From positions 604,996,709 to 605,060,708 of the forward strand of contig NC_081413.1 in assembly GCF_030272615.1 (NCBI RefSeq): a stretch of DNA of 64,000 nt, in the 5' to 3' direction. The notes below the pieces were generated by a model, which was not told where the DNA came from, ran no database searches, and saw only the letters and a program-made list of their open reading frames with translations. Origin of the DNA: Cryptomeria japonica (lineage: Eukaryota; Streptophyta; Pinopsida; Cupressales; Cupressaceae). Position numbers and translations under genes: made by a program. Shown one piece after another: positions 20,481-31,775 of the stretch. Position 1 is the first letter of the stretch; the number at the start of each line of letters is the position of its first letter.

Positions 20481-21746
20481 TGTAGCGTCCTAAAATTGCG
20501 ACACTTGCAATTTCGACCGCATTTGGGTCTTCACGATGGCGATGCAACACGCAACCTGAATGGAGACCCCGAAACCTGATTATGACACCAAAAACTGCAT
20601 TTTCTTGCACCCTGGCCTGAACCTCCTTTGCACCCTGCTGTCCCGGGAGGTGGGACCAGAGCGCCCAGTGCCCTGGTCCTTCAGGACCAGGGCACCCAGT
20701 GCCCTGGTCCTCCAGGACCATGGCGCCCAGCGCCCTGGTCCCTGGGTCCTATTTTGGGCCCGATCTCTTTTGGACTTCGGGTCTTTATGTTTGCAAATTG
20801 GAAAATTATCTTTCCTGGTCGGCCTAAGGTCGGGAAAATCAGTCTATCAGCCCTAATTGACAAGTATATAAACTACATTTTCCTCTTTCATTCGATATGA
20901 TGGAAAAGGCGTGAAAACTATACTCAAGCATTCAAGCATTCAAGCATTCCTTCAAGCAATTGATCATTCTAAGTCTCCATTCAAGGCTAAGTGTTGCATT
21001 CAAGACAAGGATTCAACCATTGAAGAGGAGATTACAAATCACATACTACATACAACATACAACAATACAACAAACAACAACATCTATACCTTCGCACATA
21101 AGGATACAAACATCCTTACAACAAGGTATTAGTACTTGTTTTACATTACATTTACAACAATTTCTCATTTCTTGGTTAATTCCAAAACCGGGGTTTGACC
21201 TAAGGGCAAACCCCTAATCCCTAACCCCCCAATCGTCTTCACTTTTCTGTATGTAGGTTGCAGGTACGCAGCTGAAATTGAAGATCTGGAATCCTTGTGC
21301 AGAGACGAACAGATCCCCCTTCGTTTTGTGGATTTTTCAGAGGATCGTGTGCACGCCGGGCGCCATCGTCCTAACAACTTTTGCTCAAATTTGTAGGACA
21401 GCGCCGTATCGACATTTTACTACTAATTCCAGGTCTGCAGCTTCATCCTATATCCCTATCTCAGTTTATAAGCGAATCTTTGTCACTTTCTATGCATTCC
21501 TAGCTTAATTCTTCTATCAACATTCTTTACAAAAGAGGGTAGCCTTGCTTTCTTAACCCTTGAAACACATTTAGCATCCAATCTTGCCTTGTGTGGGATT
21601 GGATCTTGTGGGTTTCAACGCCTCTTTTGAATGTAAAGTCTCTTCCCTAAGTGAAAACCATCAACCCTAGTGAATCTCCCTTCTCTCTCCTTTGAGTTGG
21701 AAGAGGGGAGAGCAACTAGGGTTCGATCGCGATTTTCCGCTTTACA
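20481..21746 (+). repeat. 5' LTR of the nested element
   Basis: It is 1266 bases, TG..CA. A TATA box (tatataaac) lies at about 20865, preceded by a GC-rich palindromic minisatellite (20645-20750, words ggaccagggc and gccctggtcc). The terminal part is cgatcgcgattttccgctttaca. Confidence 0.95.
20645..20750. repeat. GC-rich palindromic minisatellite in the LTR
   Basis: About two and a half copies of a unit built from caggaccagggc, gcccagtgccctggtcct and variants; each is self-complementary. The 3' LTR (27285-27330) keeps only a short version, so the length difference between the LTRs (1266 against 1211) arises mostly here. Confidence 0.85.
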
Positions 21747-21748
21747 TT

Positions 21749-21767
21749 TTGGTGAACCCGACGTGAA
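21749..21767 (+). promoter_or_regulatory. Putative primer-binding site
   Basis: TTGGTGAACCCGACGTGAA lies two bases after the LTR end, the expected PBS position. I cannot assign the tRNA with confidence. Confidence 0.6.
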
Positions 21768-22929
21768 CATCCTTTCTGATTATTCATAGTTAGATCTGAA
21801 AATTGGATTCCTTGATTACATTTCCATGTTTGATCTTTTGCAAAATTTTAGAGGTTAATTGCATAAAAACCCTAAATTTTCTTTTTAAGTAATTAAACTT
21901 GTGAAATGTTTAATTGTTAATGCTTGTTTCAGATCTGCCCTTCTATTACAAATTATCAATTCATATTTGTGCTTTAATTTTGAAAATTAAGTGGTTAAGT
22001 GTCAAAACCCTAATTTTTGAAACCCTCTTGATTCAACCTTTGTCCGACAATTTCACTGATCAAAACATCTCCAAATCAGCTATAACTTTGGATGCCGCAA
22101 TAAAATCACAATATCTTTCATCCCTGAAAATTTGGAAAAAAGTTGCGAGGACCGTGTGCACTCCGAGCGCCATCATCCCCAATATTTTTTTCAAAATTTC
22201 GGGAGCTAGATCTTACTGTATTTTTCTGCTAAAATCCAGAATTTTGGCCGATTTTATCAATTATAACACCTTCAAAATTACAGTCAAAGTTGGTCTAGCG
22301 ATTGCTTGGATTGAGGCTTCTAATCATTCAAAAAATTGTTGAAACTGAAATTCATGTCAAAATTGTGTTTCTTACAGTCCTAAATCTGAAAAGTGTGTTA
22401 TCATTCATTTGAAATTTCAGTAATTCATTCAAATTTTTGCAATTTGTGACTTTTGAAATTAAGTGCTTAATTACAACAACTTTGATTTCCGCTTTCAAAA
22501 TTGAATTTTGCGTGAAATTGAGTCAACTTTCAAATTTCAAAGCTTGCATTGCTTTTGGTATTCCCTCTGAAATCATAAAATTCAAAATTTCAGTTTCCCT
22601 CTCTTTTTCAAAATTCAAATTTTGCATTTTTCGACAATCTTGGTAGGGTTCAATTTTGGGATTGCAACTTTAATTTGGCCTATCTACAGATCGTAAAATC
22701 ACTCAATTTTTTCAGGTTAGCTGTAAAATCATCATAACTTTCATCCCTGCAAATTTTGAAAAAAGTTGCGAGGACCGTGTGCACTCCGAGCGCCACGGTC
22801 TCGGACATTTTTTCCGAAATTTCGGGAGATTGTCCTGATTGTATTTAACAGCTTAAATCTGGAAGATTGGCTGGTTTTACTGAAATTTGCTACCTTTAAA
22901 ATTCAAAATCTTCTCTCTTTCTTTAGTGC
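21768..22929 (+). other. Leader of the nested element with LTR-derived repeats
   Basis: This 1.2-kb untranslated leader holds two copies (about 22130-22262 and 22740-22890) of a module that also occurs in the LTRs (about 21336-21440 and 27905-28015). Shared words are gaggaccgtgtgcac, cgccat and aaatttcgggag. The region may hold packaging signals; that is inference. The short ORFs inside are not convincing genes. Confidence 0.6.
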
Positions 22930-25900
22930 ATGAGTTTTACAACAATAAGCCCTACTTACACTATTCCCGTTAGACGAAGCCTTAGAATTAAGTCCTTCCA
23001 AGGTTTAATTACTGAGGAGATGGAACCTAATTTGAATAGCCTTTTTAATGAGGACATGGGTAATTCCTCTAATCCTCCTAATGATGAAGAAGCTCTCCAT
23101 GAGGTTTCTGTAGAACAACTTTCAAAATTGGATAACCAATTTGACGATTTTCGACAATGGATGTCTCAAGAATACCCTGATAGTCAAGCTCTTCCTTTAA
23201 TTGAGGGTCTAAAATGTATGCTTCAAAGTGATAAGAATGGAATTGATATTTTGCGTGGTATTGCACACATTGTGGATTCAAATGTGATGCCTATGAAAAG
23301 TTGTGCTGAAACCTTAGGTTATACACAACCTCCTACTCAAGACAATCATTCTATTCCTTTGACGACTCCTATTGCTAGTATACCTACTTTTACATCAAAC
23401 ATAATGACTACTTCAACACAAGACATTCCTCCTATGATCACCAGTCATGGGGGCAATCCCTCTTCTTCAATCAACCCTCTTCCTTCATTCAATCCGACTT
23501 CTTCATTCATTCCTTCAATGAGTGTGCCTATTATATCTCCACAAATGAACATGACGCAAGGGGGCAATTCATTTAATCATTCCATTCCTCCTTGTAGTGT
23601 TCCTCCTGTCCAATCATCTCCTATGACTAACTATCATAGTGTCCCACCACCTTACTCTCTACCTTCTTTCAATAACATAACACATCCATCACAATCCAAC
23701 ACGTCTAATATGAACTCTTCGACTGAAGCGACCATTAACAATCTTGCACAAACTGTCTCTTCTTTATAGCAACAAATTGCCTCTATGAATCAATCTAAGT
23801 TTAGTGTGCCCACATTTGATGTTGCGAGCCCACTTTCTCTTGATATTGTTCGAGCTATTCCCCCTAAACATGTTGAAATTCCGCATTTGGAGCTTTATAA
23901 TGGTAAAGGTGATCCTCTAACACATGTTAAGACATTTCAAACAATATGTACCGATTTTGCTTATGACCAAAGGTTGCTTGCAAAATTGTTTACTAGAACA
24001 TTAAGAGACAAAGCCCTACAATGGTATTGCTCATTGCCTTCCTATTCTATTACTTCTTTCGAACAACTTGCAAATGCTTTCATTCAACAATTTCAAAACA
24101 ATATAAGTCCTAAAGTTACTTTGATTGATTTAATGCATTGTAAACAAGGTGTTAAAGAAAAAGTGACTGATTTCATTGGTAGATATAAGCATTTGTATGC
24201 TCAAATTTCTTTTCCAATGCCTAACAATGATATTCAAAGAATCTTCATTTCTAATTTACAAAAAGACATTAGAGAAAAACTCCTGTTTTCTGAGTTTACT
24301 TCTTTCCAATAGTTGTGCGCAACTCTTCACAATTATCAACTGACTGTGAGTCAAATGGAACAATCACATCCTATGGCTCCGAGTGATAAGGGTGATAGTA
24401 GTCAACAACCATTTGGGAAGTTTAAACCGAATAGAGAGTCCATTAAATTCAATGAAAACATCATCAACAACAATGTGAATGCAGCATCAGGTGTGTCTCC
24501 TATTTCTAAGTTTTTCAAGAAAGAAAGAAAGTTTACTCCTTTGAATGAATCATTGCATAGTATTATGAATAAGTTATTGGAACAAAATGTGCTTACTCTT
24601 CCTCCTATAAGGCAAATTGATCCTGCAAAGATTACTTCACCTTATTTTGATAACAAATCTTTTTGTCAATTTCATCATCAACCTGGGCATGATACTGAAA
24701 AATGTTTTGCTTTAAAGGGGAAAATTCAAGATTTGATTGATAATAATACTATCTCTGTTTCTGGTGTGAATGATAAAGGCAACAAATCTGTAGCTCTTCC
24801 TAACCAAAATCTTCAGCTTTTCACTGATCCATTACCTTCTCATACCTCTAATGTGATTGAGACTAATGATTCCTCTCTCTCACCTGATGATCCTGTGTCC
24901 ATGACTCCGAATGTGATTAACTTTGTGGAGCAGCAAAAAATCCCTAAAGAACCTTCCATTACATTTGATTCTAGTGAAACTATCAGGGCACCTGATGGTC
25001 CTTTATATATAGTTGCAAAAGTCAAGAACACACCTTGCCGTGGAGTGCTTATTGATCCTTCTTGTATGGTTAATATCATTACTGAAGAATTTCTTTTTAC
25101 TTTGCAATTAAATCAAGTGATCTATGACAAACAGATGTGATTGTGAAATTATTTGATGCATTTTCTTCTCCTGCAATTGGTTCTATTACATTACCTATTG
25201 AGGTCCGTAACAAATCCCTTGATGTGGACTTTGCTATTATTCCATCATCTGAACAATTTCGTGTGAAGCTAGGCTATCCTTGGCTATCTTCCATGAAAGC
25301 TATTGCTTCTCCTATCCACAAGTGTTTGAAATTTCCCCATAATGGTGAAGTTGTTACTGTCAATCATAGTCTCTTTAAACCAGCTAAAAGAACTTCTAGT
25401 GTTCCTATAGATTACTTTTGGCCTAAACAATTCCAATCTCTTCCTCCGCGAAGTGATCATCTTTTCAAATCTTATCAAAAGTGGAAAAAAGACATGATCC
25501 TATCTCTAAGTGAACCTAGAACACCCAAACTTGACATTCCTATCATTCTTGAGAAGGAAGTTCTTCCTTTGAAAGATAAAACCAATGTCTTTCCTCAAGA
25601 AGATTCCCAACCCATTCCTATGGATGTGACTATGTCTATGCCTAATAAACCTTCTAAAAGTAGACCTATACCTCCTCGTCAAGATGGGCTTGGTCTCCTT
25701 CCTAAACCAAATATTCCTGCCTTATATGGAGCAGTTCCTCCTCCTTCCTCTTATGGAGAGAAAAGACCTTCCTCTTCTCCTATTATCCAGCCTAAGAGAC
25801 CACAACCTAAACACCCAAGTGATAAGAATGAGAACATTCCTCCTCCTCAATCTTCTCCACTTCCTACTAAGACTAGACGTAATCGTTCTGCACGTGAACG

Positions 25901-26372
25901 CCGACGAAAGCATCATCTTAGAGCTCAGGCAGCTGCTTCTCAAACTTCGCAATCCCCAAAAACACCTTCAACAAGCATTATTCTATTTTCTCCTCAGCCG
26001 ACGATTGAGCTGAAATCTCCTAAACATAAGATGCATGATGGTCTTGATCCTGTGCGAGTTAAAGATCCTATTTTTATAAATCTTGATGATGATATCGATG
26101 AAAATGTTATTCATGATGAACATGTTACTCCTCTTGCTTCTGATAGTGAATATGAACTTGTTGATATTGATAACCATCTATCTAACGAATTTTCTAAAGC
26201 ACTTATCCTAGCTCCTAGACAAGAACACCGTGGCTTGGGATATGAACATAGCCCTTGTTTGGATCTTGTGATAGCTCCATCTGCTGTGTTGTATGTTCCT
26301 CCTCTAGCGTGTTCCCTACCTTCCCGAAACATTGATCAGCAAGATCGGGGGGTAGATGACATGCTAGACTAG
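22930..26372 (+). pseudogene. gag-pr: Gag-protease of the nested element
   Basis: The frame opens at ATG 22930 and continues through TAG 23767, TAG 24310 and a frameshift near 25137. These three lesions break an otherwise clear protein of about 1140 residues. Order: acidic N-terminus (22930-23300); Ser/Pro/Asn-rich linker (23300-23770); gag capsid-type domain (23860-24310: LFTRTLRDKALQWYC, LMHCKQGVKEKVTDFIGRYK); variant knuckle C-x2-H-x4-H-x4-C (CQFHHQPGHDTEKC, about 24667); retropepsin-like region (GVLIDPSCMVNIITEEF near 25040, then LGYPWLSSMKAIASPIHKCL near 25275); a long Pro/Lys-rich linker; and an acidic tail with NLDDDIDENV and RGVDDMLD. The protease site reads D-P-S where active enzymes have D-S/T-G, so catalysis is doubtful. 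The protein stops there; no polymerase follows. Confidence 0.88.
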
Positions 26373-27113
26373 TTTCATTAGCATAGCAGATTCTCTCCTC
26401 CCCTCTTTTGTTACTTCTTCTATGTGTTACTCTCATTCTTCTATTTGTTGTCCTTAGTGTTGTCTACTTGAGGACGATGCAAAGCATTGAGATCTCTCGA
26501 TCTCTCTCATGTTGACTCAAAAGACACATGTGTTCCCTTCTTCTAGGTGACCTTCCTTGATTGGGGAATGAAGAACAATTATGCATACATACATATGATA
26601 TATACATGACTTATCATACAGCATACTGACCCCGAGGAAAGCGAAGTCACCTTGTGCTTTGTGTTTTGTGTCTATTATCCTTGGGCTTATCTCACACTTG
26701 GGGGCTAAATACTTGTGATAACGTGCTCCTTTCTCATTTCTTATGTGTATCACTACGTTAAAACAATCACCCCCGTTGAGGCGTGTGTGATCGCTTTAAT
26801 GTAGGGGGGCATACATCCCGTTCATATCTTTTCAAGATACTTGAAAATTTCTTGACAAATTTAGCTTTGCCTTGAAAATTTTTGATATCTTTCTTGCATG
26901 ACTCATAGTGAGGGAACCTTACTACTGACAGTCATGGTTCTCCCTCGTGATCTTCCCTTTTTCTTTGTCAATCGAAGTCATAAGATCCTTAGTCCACTTG
27001 GGGCTTGGTGTATCTTGCCTCCTAGACGTGGTGAAAGTCTTTCAATGTTGTTTCCTTGTACTTTACCGGAAGTATGAGCATATGCTTATACTCCCACTAA
27101 AGTGGGGGCTAAA
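26373..27113 (+). other. Conserved 3' non-coding tail of the nested element, ending in the PPT
   Basis: It contains words shared with the older element (29778-30549) and with the 58.6-59.5 kb relative: atgttgactcaaaagacac, a gggggcatacat block, catgactcatagtgagggaac, and a final polypurine tract agtgggggctaaa at about 27101-27113. A second PPT-like tract (cttgggggctaaat) lies at about 26697-26710. Nothing codes here. Confidence 0.7.
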
Positions 27114-28324
27114 TGTAGCGTCCTAAAATTGTGACACTTGCAATTTCGACCGCATTTGGGTCTTCACGATGGCGACGCAACACGCAACCTGAATGGAGAC
27201 CCCGAAACCTGATTATGACACCAAAAACTGCATTTTCTTGCACCCTGGCCTGAACCTCCTTTGCACCCTGCTGTCCCGGGAGGTGGGACTAGAGCGCCCA
27301 GCGCCCAGCGCCCTGGTCCCTGGGTCCTAGTTTGGGCCCAGTCTCTTTTGGACTTCGGGTCTTTATGTTTGCAAATTGGAAAATTATCTTTCCTGGTCGG
27401 CCTAAGGTCGGGAAAATCAGTCTATCAGCCCTAATTGACAAGTATATAAACTACATTTTCCTCTTTCATTCGATATGATGGAAAAGGCATGGAAACTATA
27501 CTCAAGCATTCAAGCATTCAAGCATTCCTTCAAGCAATTGATCATTCTAAGTCTCCATTCAAGGCTAAGTGTTGCATTCAAGACAAGGATTCAACCATTG
27601 AAGAGGAGATCACATATCACATACTACATACAACATACAACAATACAACAAACAACAACATCTATACCTTCGCACATAAGGATACAAACATCCTTACAAC
27701 AAGGTATTAGTACTTGTTTTACATTACATTTACAGCAATTTCTCATTTCTTGGTTAATTCCAAAATCGGGGTTTGACCTAAGGGCAAACCCCTAATCCCT
27801 AACCCCCCAATCATCTTCGCTTTTCTGTATGTAGGTTGCAGGTACACGGCTGAAATTGAAGATCTGGAATCCTTGTGCAGAGACGAACAGATCCCCCTTT
27901 GTTTCGCGGATTTTTCGGAGGACCGTGTGCACGCCGGGCGCCATCGTCCCGACAACTTTTGCTCAAATTTGCAGGACAGCACCGTATCGACATTTTACTG
28001 CTAATTCCAGGTCCGCAGCTTCATCCTATATCCCTATCTCAGTTTATAAGCGAATCTTTGTCACTTTCTATGCATTCCTAGCTTAATTCTTCTATCAACA
28101 TTCTTTACAAAAGAGGGTAGCCTTGCTTTCTTAACCCTTGAAACACATTTAGCATCCAATCTTGCCTTGTGTGGGATTGGATCTTGTGGGTTTCAACCCC
28201 TCTTTTGAATGTAAAGTCTCTTCCCTAAGTGAAAACCATCAACCCTAGTGAATCTCCCTTCTCTCTCCTTGGAGTTGGAAGAGGGGAGAGCAAGTAGGGT
28301 TCGATCGCGATTTTCCGCTTTACA
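27114..28324 (+). repeat. 3' LTR of the nested element
   Basis: It is 1211 bases and nearly identical to the 5' LTR except for the shortened GC-rich minisatellite and scattered substitutions. The TATA box is at about 27443. It is followed by the ttaag duplication at 28325-28329. Confidence 0.95.
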
Positions 28325-28329
28325 TTAAG

Positions 28330-29777
28330 TACCTGATATCCCACTTTGCATCACTAATAAAATCAAAGGCATACCTTCTTGATGGGTGCTCATTGATCTA
28401 ACTTATATGGTTAATGTGATTACTGAAGAATTTCTTTATAATTATAATTGTATCAAGTGACATATGATGAAACTAATGTGATTGTTAGAGTTTTTGATGG
28501 TTTCTCTTGTCCTTATATTGGTTCTATCACACTTCCTATTGAGGTTGGCGATAAATGCTTAGATGTTTCCTTTCCTATCATTCCTACATCCAATCAATTT
28601 TGTGTAAAGTTGGGACATCCTTGGCTCTCTTTCATGAAAGAGATCACTTCTACTATTCATAAGTTTTTGAAATTTCCTCATGATGATAAAATCATAATTG
28701 TTAATCATAGAATATATCAACCTATGATTAGGAAAAGATATGTTTGTCTTGATTATTTATGGTCTAAACAATTGCAACCTCTTCAACCTACAAGTGACGT
28801 TGTCATTAAATCCTATCAAAGATGGAAAAATGAGCTGATTTTATCCTTGAGGAAACCTAGAAATCCAACACTTAGTCTTCCTCCAACTAATGATCATATT
28901 CCTCTTCTTAAAGATAAGTCTATTCTTCCTCCTAAGGATAGACATGTTCTTTCTCCTAAGGAAGAGCCTATTCCTTATCTTAAGGATGAGACTATTCTTC
29001 CTCCCAAGGATATCAAAGCCCTTCCTCCTAAATGTAAGGCTAAACATAGTATTTTGTCTAAGAATAGACATATTATTCCTCATGATGGACTTGGTCTTAT
29101 TCCAACACTTCCCATTCCTCCTTTATATTGTATGGTTCCGCCTCCAGTGTCTTACAAAGAGAAGTGCCCAACATCTCCTCTTGTTCAACCTAAGAGACCT
29201 TCTCCTATACATCCTTCCTTAAAGAGAAGAAAATAAGCCTATACCTGATGAACCTAAACCTTCACAACCTTTGGATAAAACTAAATGAAACTATTGTGCA
29301 AGATAATGTCGATGGAGACGTCATGCTAGAGCCCATGAACTTGCTTCCCAAACCATTTCTTCCTCCAAGATACCAATTGTTTATATAATACCATTTTCTC
29401 AACCTAATTCTCCAAGACACAAAATACTTAAGACAAATGATGGTTCAAGTTATATTCCTATTAGAGCTCCTATTTTTGTTAATCTTGATGAAGAAATAGG
29501 TGAGAATATTATTAATGATAAAAATGTTGATCCCAATATTTCTAATGATGAATATGAATATGTTGATGTTGACAATGATTTATCTAAACAATTTTTCAAA
29601 AGCATTAATCCTAGCTCCAAGTCACATACATAGTGACTCATCATTAGAGCATGGTCCTTATTTGTAACATGTCACACCTCCATCTATTGTGCTTGATGTT
29701 GTTCTTCTTGCATGTTGTCCATTTTCCCAAAACAATGATGAGAAAGATCGAGGGGTAGATGACATGCCTGATTAGCT
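28330..29777 (+). pseudogene. gag-pr: Gag-protease of the older (host) element, part 2
   Basis: It continues exactly where the host gene stopped at 20475. The protease-like region follows (28448 onward: NVIVRVFDGFSCPYIGSI, IIPTSNQFCVKLGHPWLS, IHKFLKFPHDDK), then a Lys/Pro-rich repeat linker (LPPKD, LSPKEE, LPPKCK) ending at TAA 29234. After frame changes comes an acidic tail with FVNLDEEIGENIINDKN and VDVDNDLSKQF near 29480-29600, ending RGVDDMPD at about 29775. All parts are collinear with the nested element's protein. It is much more decayed, as expected for the older copy. Confidence 0.82.
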
Positions 29778-30549
29778 TTATTAGCACCATATATTCTTTC
29801 TCTCACTCTCCTCTCTTGTAACTTATTTATGAATTTCCTCTATTTATCTCTCAAATCTTCTATTTATTGTCCCTAGTGTTGTCTACATGAGGATGATACA
29901 AAGCATTGATATATCTCTTTTGGGCTCTCCTATGTTGACTCAAAAGACACATGTGCCCTTCTTCCATGGTGGTTTTCCTTTCTTTGGGGGATGAGGATAG
30001 TTCTATGCATAGAGATATACATGATATACATTATTTATCATAAAAGAATACTAACCCCAGATTTTGTGAAACCACAATGTGCTTTGCATTTTGTAATCAT
30101 TATCCTCTGATTTGTCCTCTCTTGGGGACATTATTGTAATAACGTTCTCATCTTTTCGGGTGTATCCTACCTTAAAGAAATTTCTCCCAATAATGTGTAT
30201 GCAATCACTTTAACATGGGGGCATACACTTCTCTCAATGATTCTCGCTCTTGCATATCTTGATACTTAAGTTACTTAGTGAACTTTGACTTTTGCTTTGT
30301 AATTTTTGGTAATTTTTTTCATGACTCATAGTAAGAGAACCTTACTAGTTGGTAGTCATGGTTCTCTCTTTCTCTTTTTCTCAAGATGTCCCTTTTATCT
30401 TGTTATCAAAGCTATGAGATTGTAAAGTCCACTAGGGGCTTGGTGTATCTTTCCTCCTCGATGATTTGGTGAAATTTTTAAAATGTGAACCCTTTGTACT
30501 TTACCGAGAGCGTGATTAATTTCATACTCCCACTCAAATGGGGGATAAA
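29778..30549 (+). other. 3' non-coding tail and PPT of the older element
   Basis: It aligns by eye with 26373-27113: atgttgactcaaaagacac near 29933, atgggggcatacac near 30217, catgactcatagtaagag near 30320, and the terminal PPT aaatgggggataaa before 30550. Confidence 0.7.
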
Positions 30550-31742
30550 CGTAGCACCCTAAAATTGCACCCCTTTACAATTTTGACCGCATTTGGGTCT
30601 TCACCTTAGTGTTTGTGCCCCTTGGCTTGTTCAAAGACCTGATTATGCTCATACCGCTTATAGATTTCATAAAACTTGATTTCACTCCCCTTGGGCACCT
30701 TGATCCTAACCCAAAATAGGGTAGGACCATGGAATGCACCATGGTCCTCATTGGGACCATGGAACTACATGATAGTCCTCCCTAAATTAGGCCCCCTTTA
30801 AACCCATTTATGGAATCTAAAATTGAGTGAGATTCCCCTCTCCGTGTTGGCTCATGTCAAAAAATTAGTTAATTTTCCCAATGGGTAAGTATATATAAAG
30901 AGGATTTTCCCTCTCATTTTGATATACATTATTATACATTCAGAACAAGGATATTTTGACATCAAGAATTCAAGTATTCAAGAGAAAATGAGTATTAATC
31001 AATCTTCCTTCAAGCCTTGAAGCAACAATAAAGTCAAGATTCAAGAATTGAAGAGGACATCATTCATCCTATTTTGTTGAAGACTTCATCAAGCCTTAAT
31101 TCCATGTTGACACAAATAAAACTTCACAAGGAGGTCTATTAGTTGATTTTCAATCATAATTCAGAATTTCCCTCTAAAGGAGAATCTTTCATTACAATCA
31201 TTTCAATTATCTTTATTTCAATTTCATGGTTAATTCCAAAAGAGGGGTTTGACCTAAGGCAAGCCCCTATTCCCAACCTATTTCCCCTTCTTTTTGTGTG
31301 CAAAAAATAGGTACAAAGATATAATCTATAGAATAAGCTTCATTTACAAAGATGAATCAATCCCCCTTTGGTGTTTGAAAAGTGTGGAGGACCAGGGTGA
31401 CCACCACCATGGTCTTGACATTTCAAGAGCTCTTTCAAAGATCAGATCCGACTTAGCTTACATTACTTAGTTCTAGGTGCCCAGCTCAATCCTGCAAATC
31501 AAGCTTACTATTTACATGTTTTTACCTTCATGTTTCAGCACTTTACCTAATTCCAGTAATTCAATCTACAAAATAGGAATAAAACTATTACACAATTAAC
31601 CCAAATCCATTTAGTATTCAGTCCTTGTTTGATTTGTGACTGAATCTAGTGGATTCCCTTTCCTCTTTTGAATGTAATGGTCCCTAAGTGAAAAAATAGT
31701 GGTTTTATCCCTCTAAAGGTGGAAAACTTAAATTCTTCCACA
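30550..31742 (+). repeat. 3' LTR of the older element
   Basis: It begins CGTAGCACCCTAAAATTGC (the TG has become CG), is homologous to the TGTAGCGTCC LTRs and carries tatatataaag near 30888. It ends about ttcttccaca at 31742. Its 5' partner is missing. Confidence 0.8.
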
Positions 31743-31775
31743 TTATACTAGGGATTCTAAAAATTTTGAAAGGTA

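Larger units (their letters stand above)
20481..28324 (+). mobile_element. Nested non-autonomous gypsy-type LTR element (gag-protease only)
   Basis: Both ends are defined. TGTAGCGTCC..CTTTACA LTRs lie at 20481-21746 and 27114-28324, and the 5-bp target duplication ttaag is at 20476-20480 and 28325-28329. The interior has a PBS-like site, a leader of about 1.2 kb, one gag-protease gene, a 740-base non-coding tail and a polypurine tract. There is no reverse transcriptase, RNase H or integrase and no room for them. It matches the TR-GAG type of non-autonomous LTR retrotransposon. The LTRs are nearly identical apart from one GC-rich minisatellite, so insertion was fairly recent compared with its host. 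Confidence 0.92.

Noticed and set aside
20560-20900. ORFs inside the LTR minisatellite
   Set aside because: They are generated by the GC-rich repeat and differ between the two LTRs.
25684-26177. Overlapping ORFs on both strands inside the gag-protease linker
   Set aside because: They are shadows of the proline-rich coding frame at 25137-26372.
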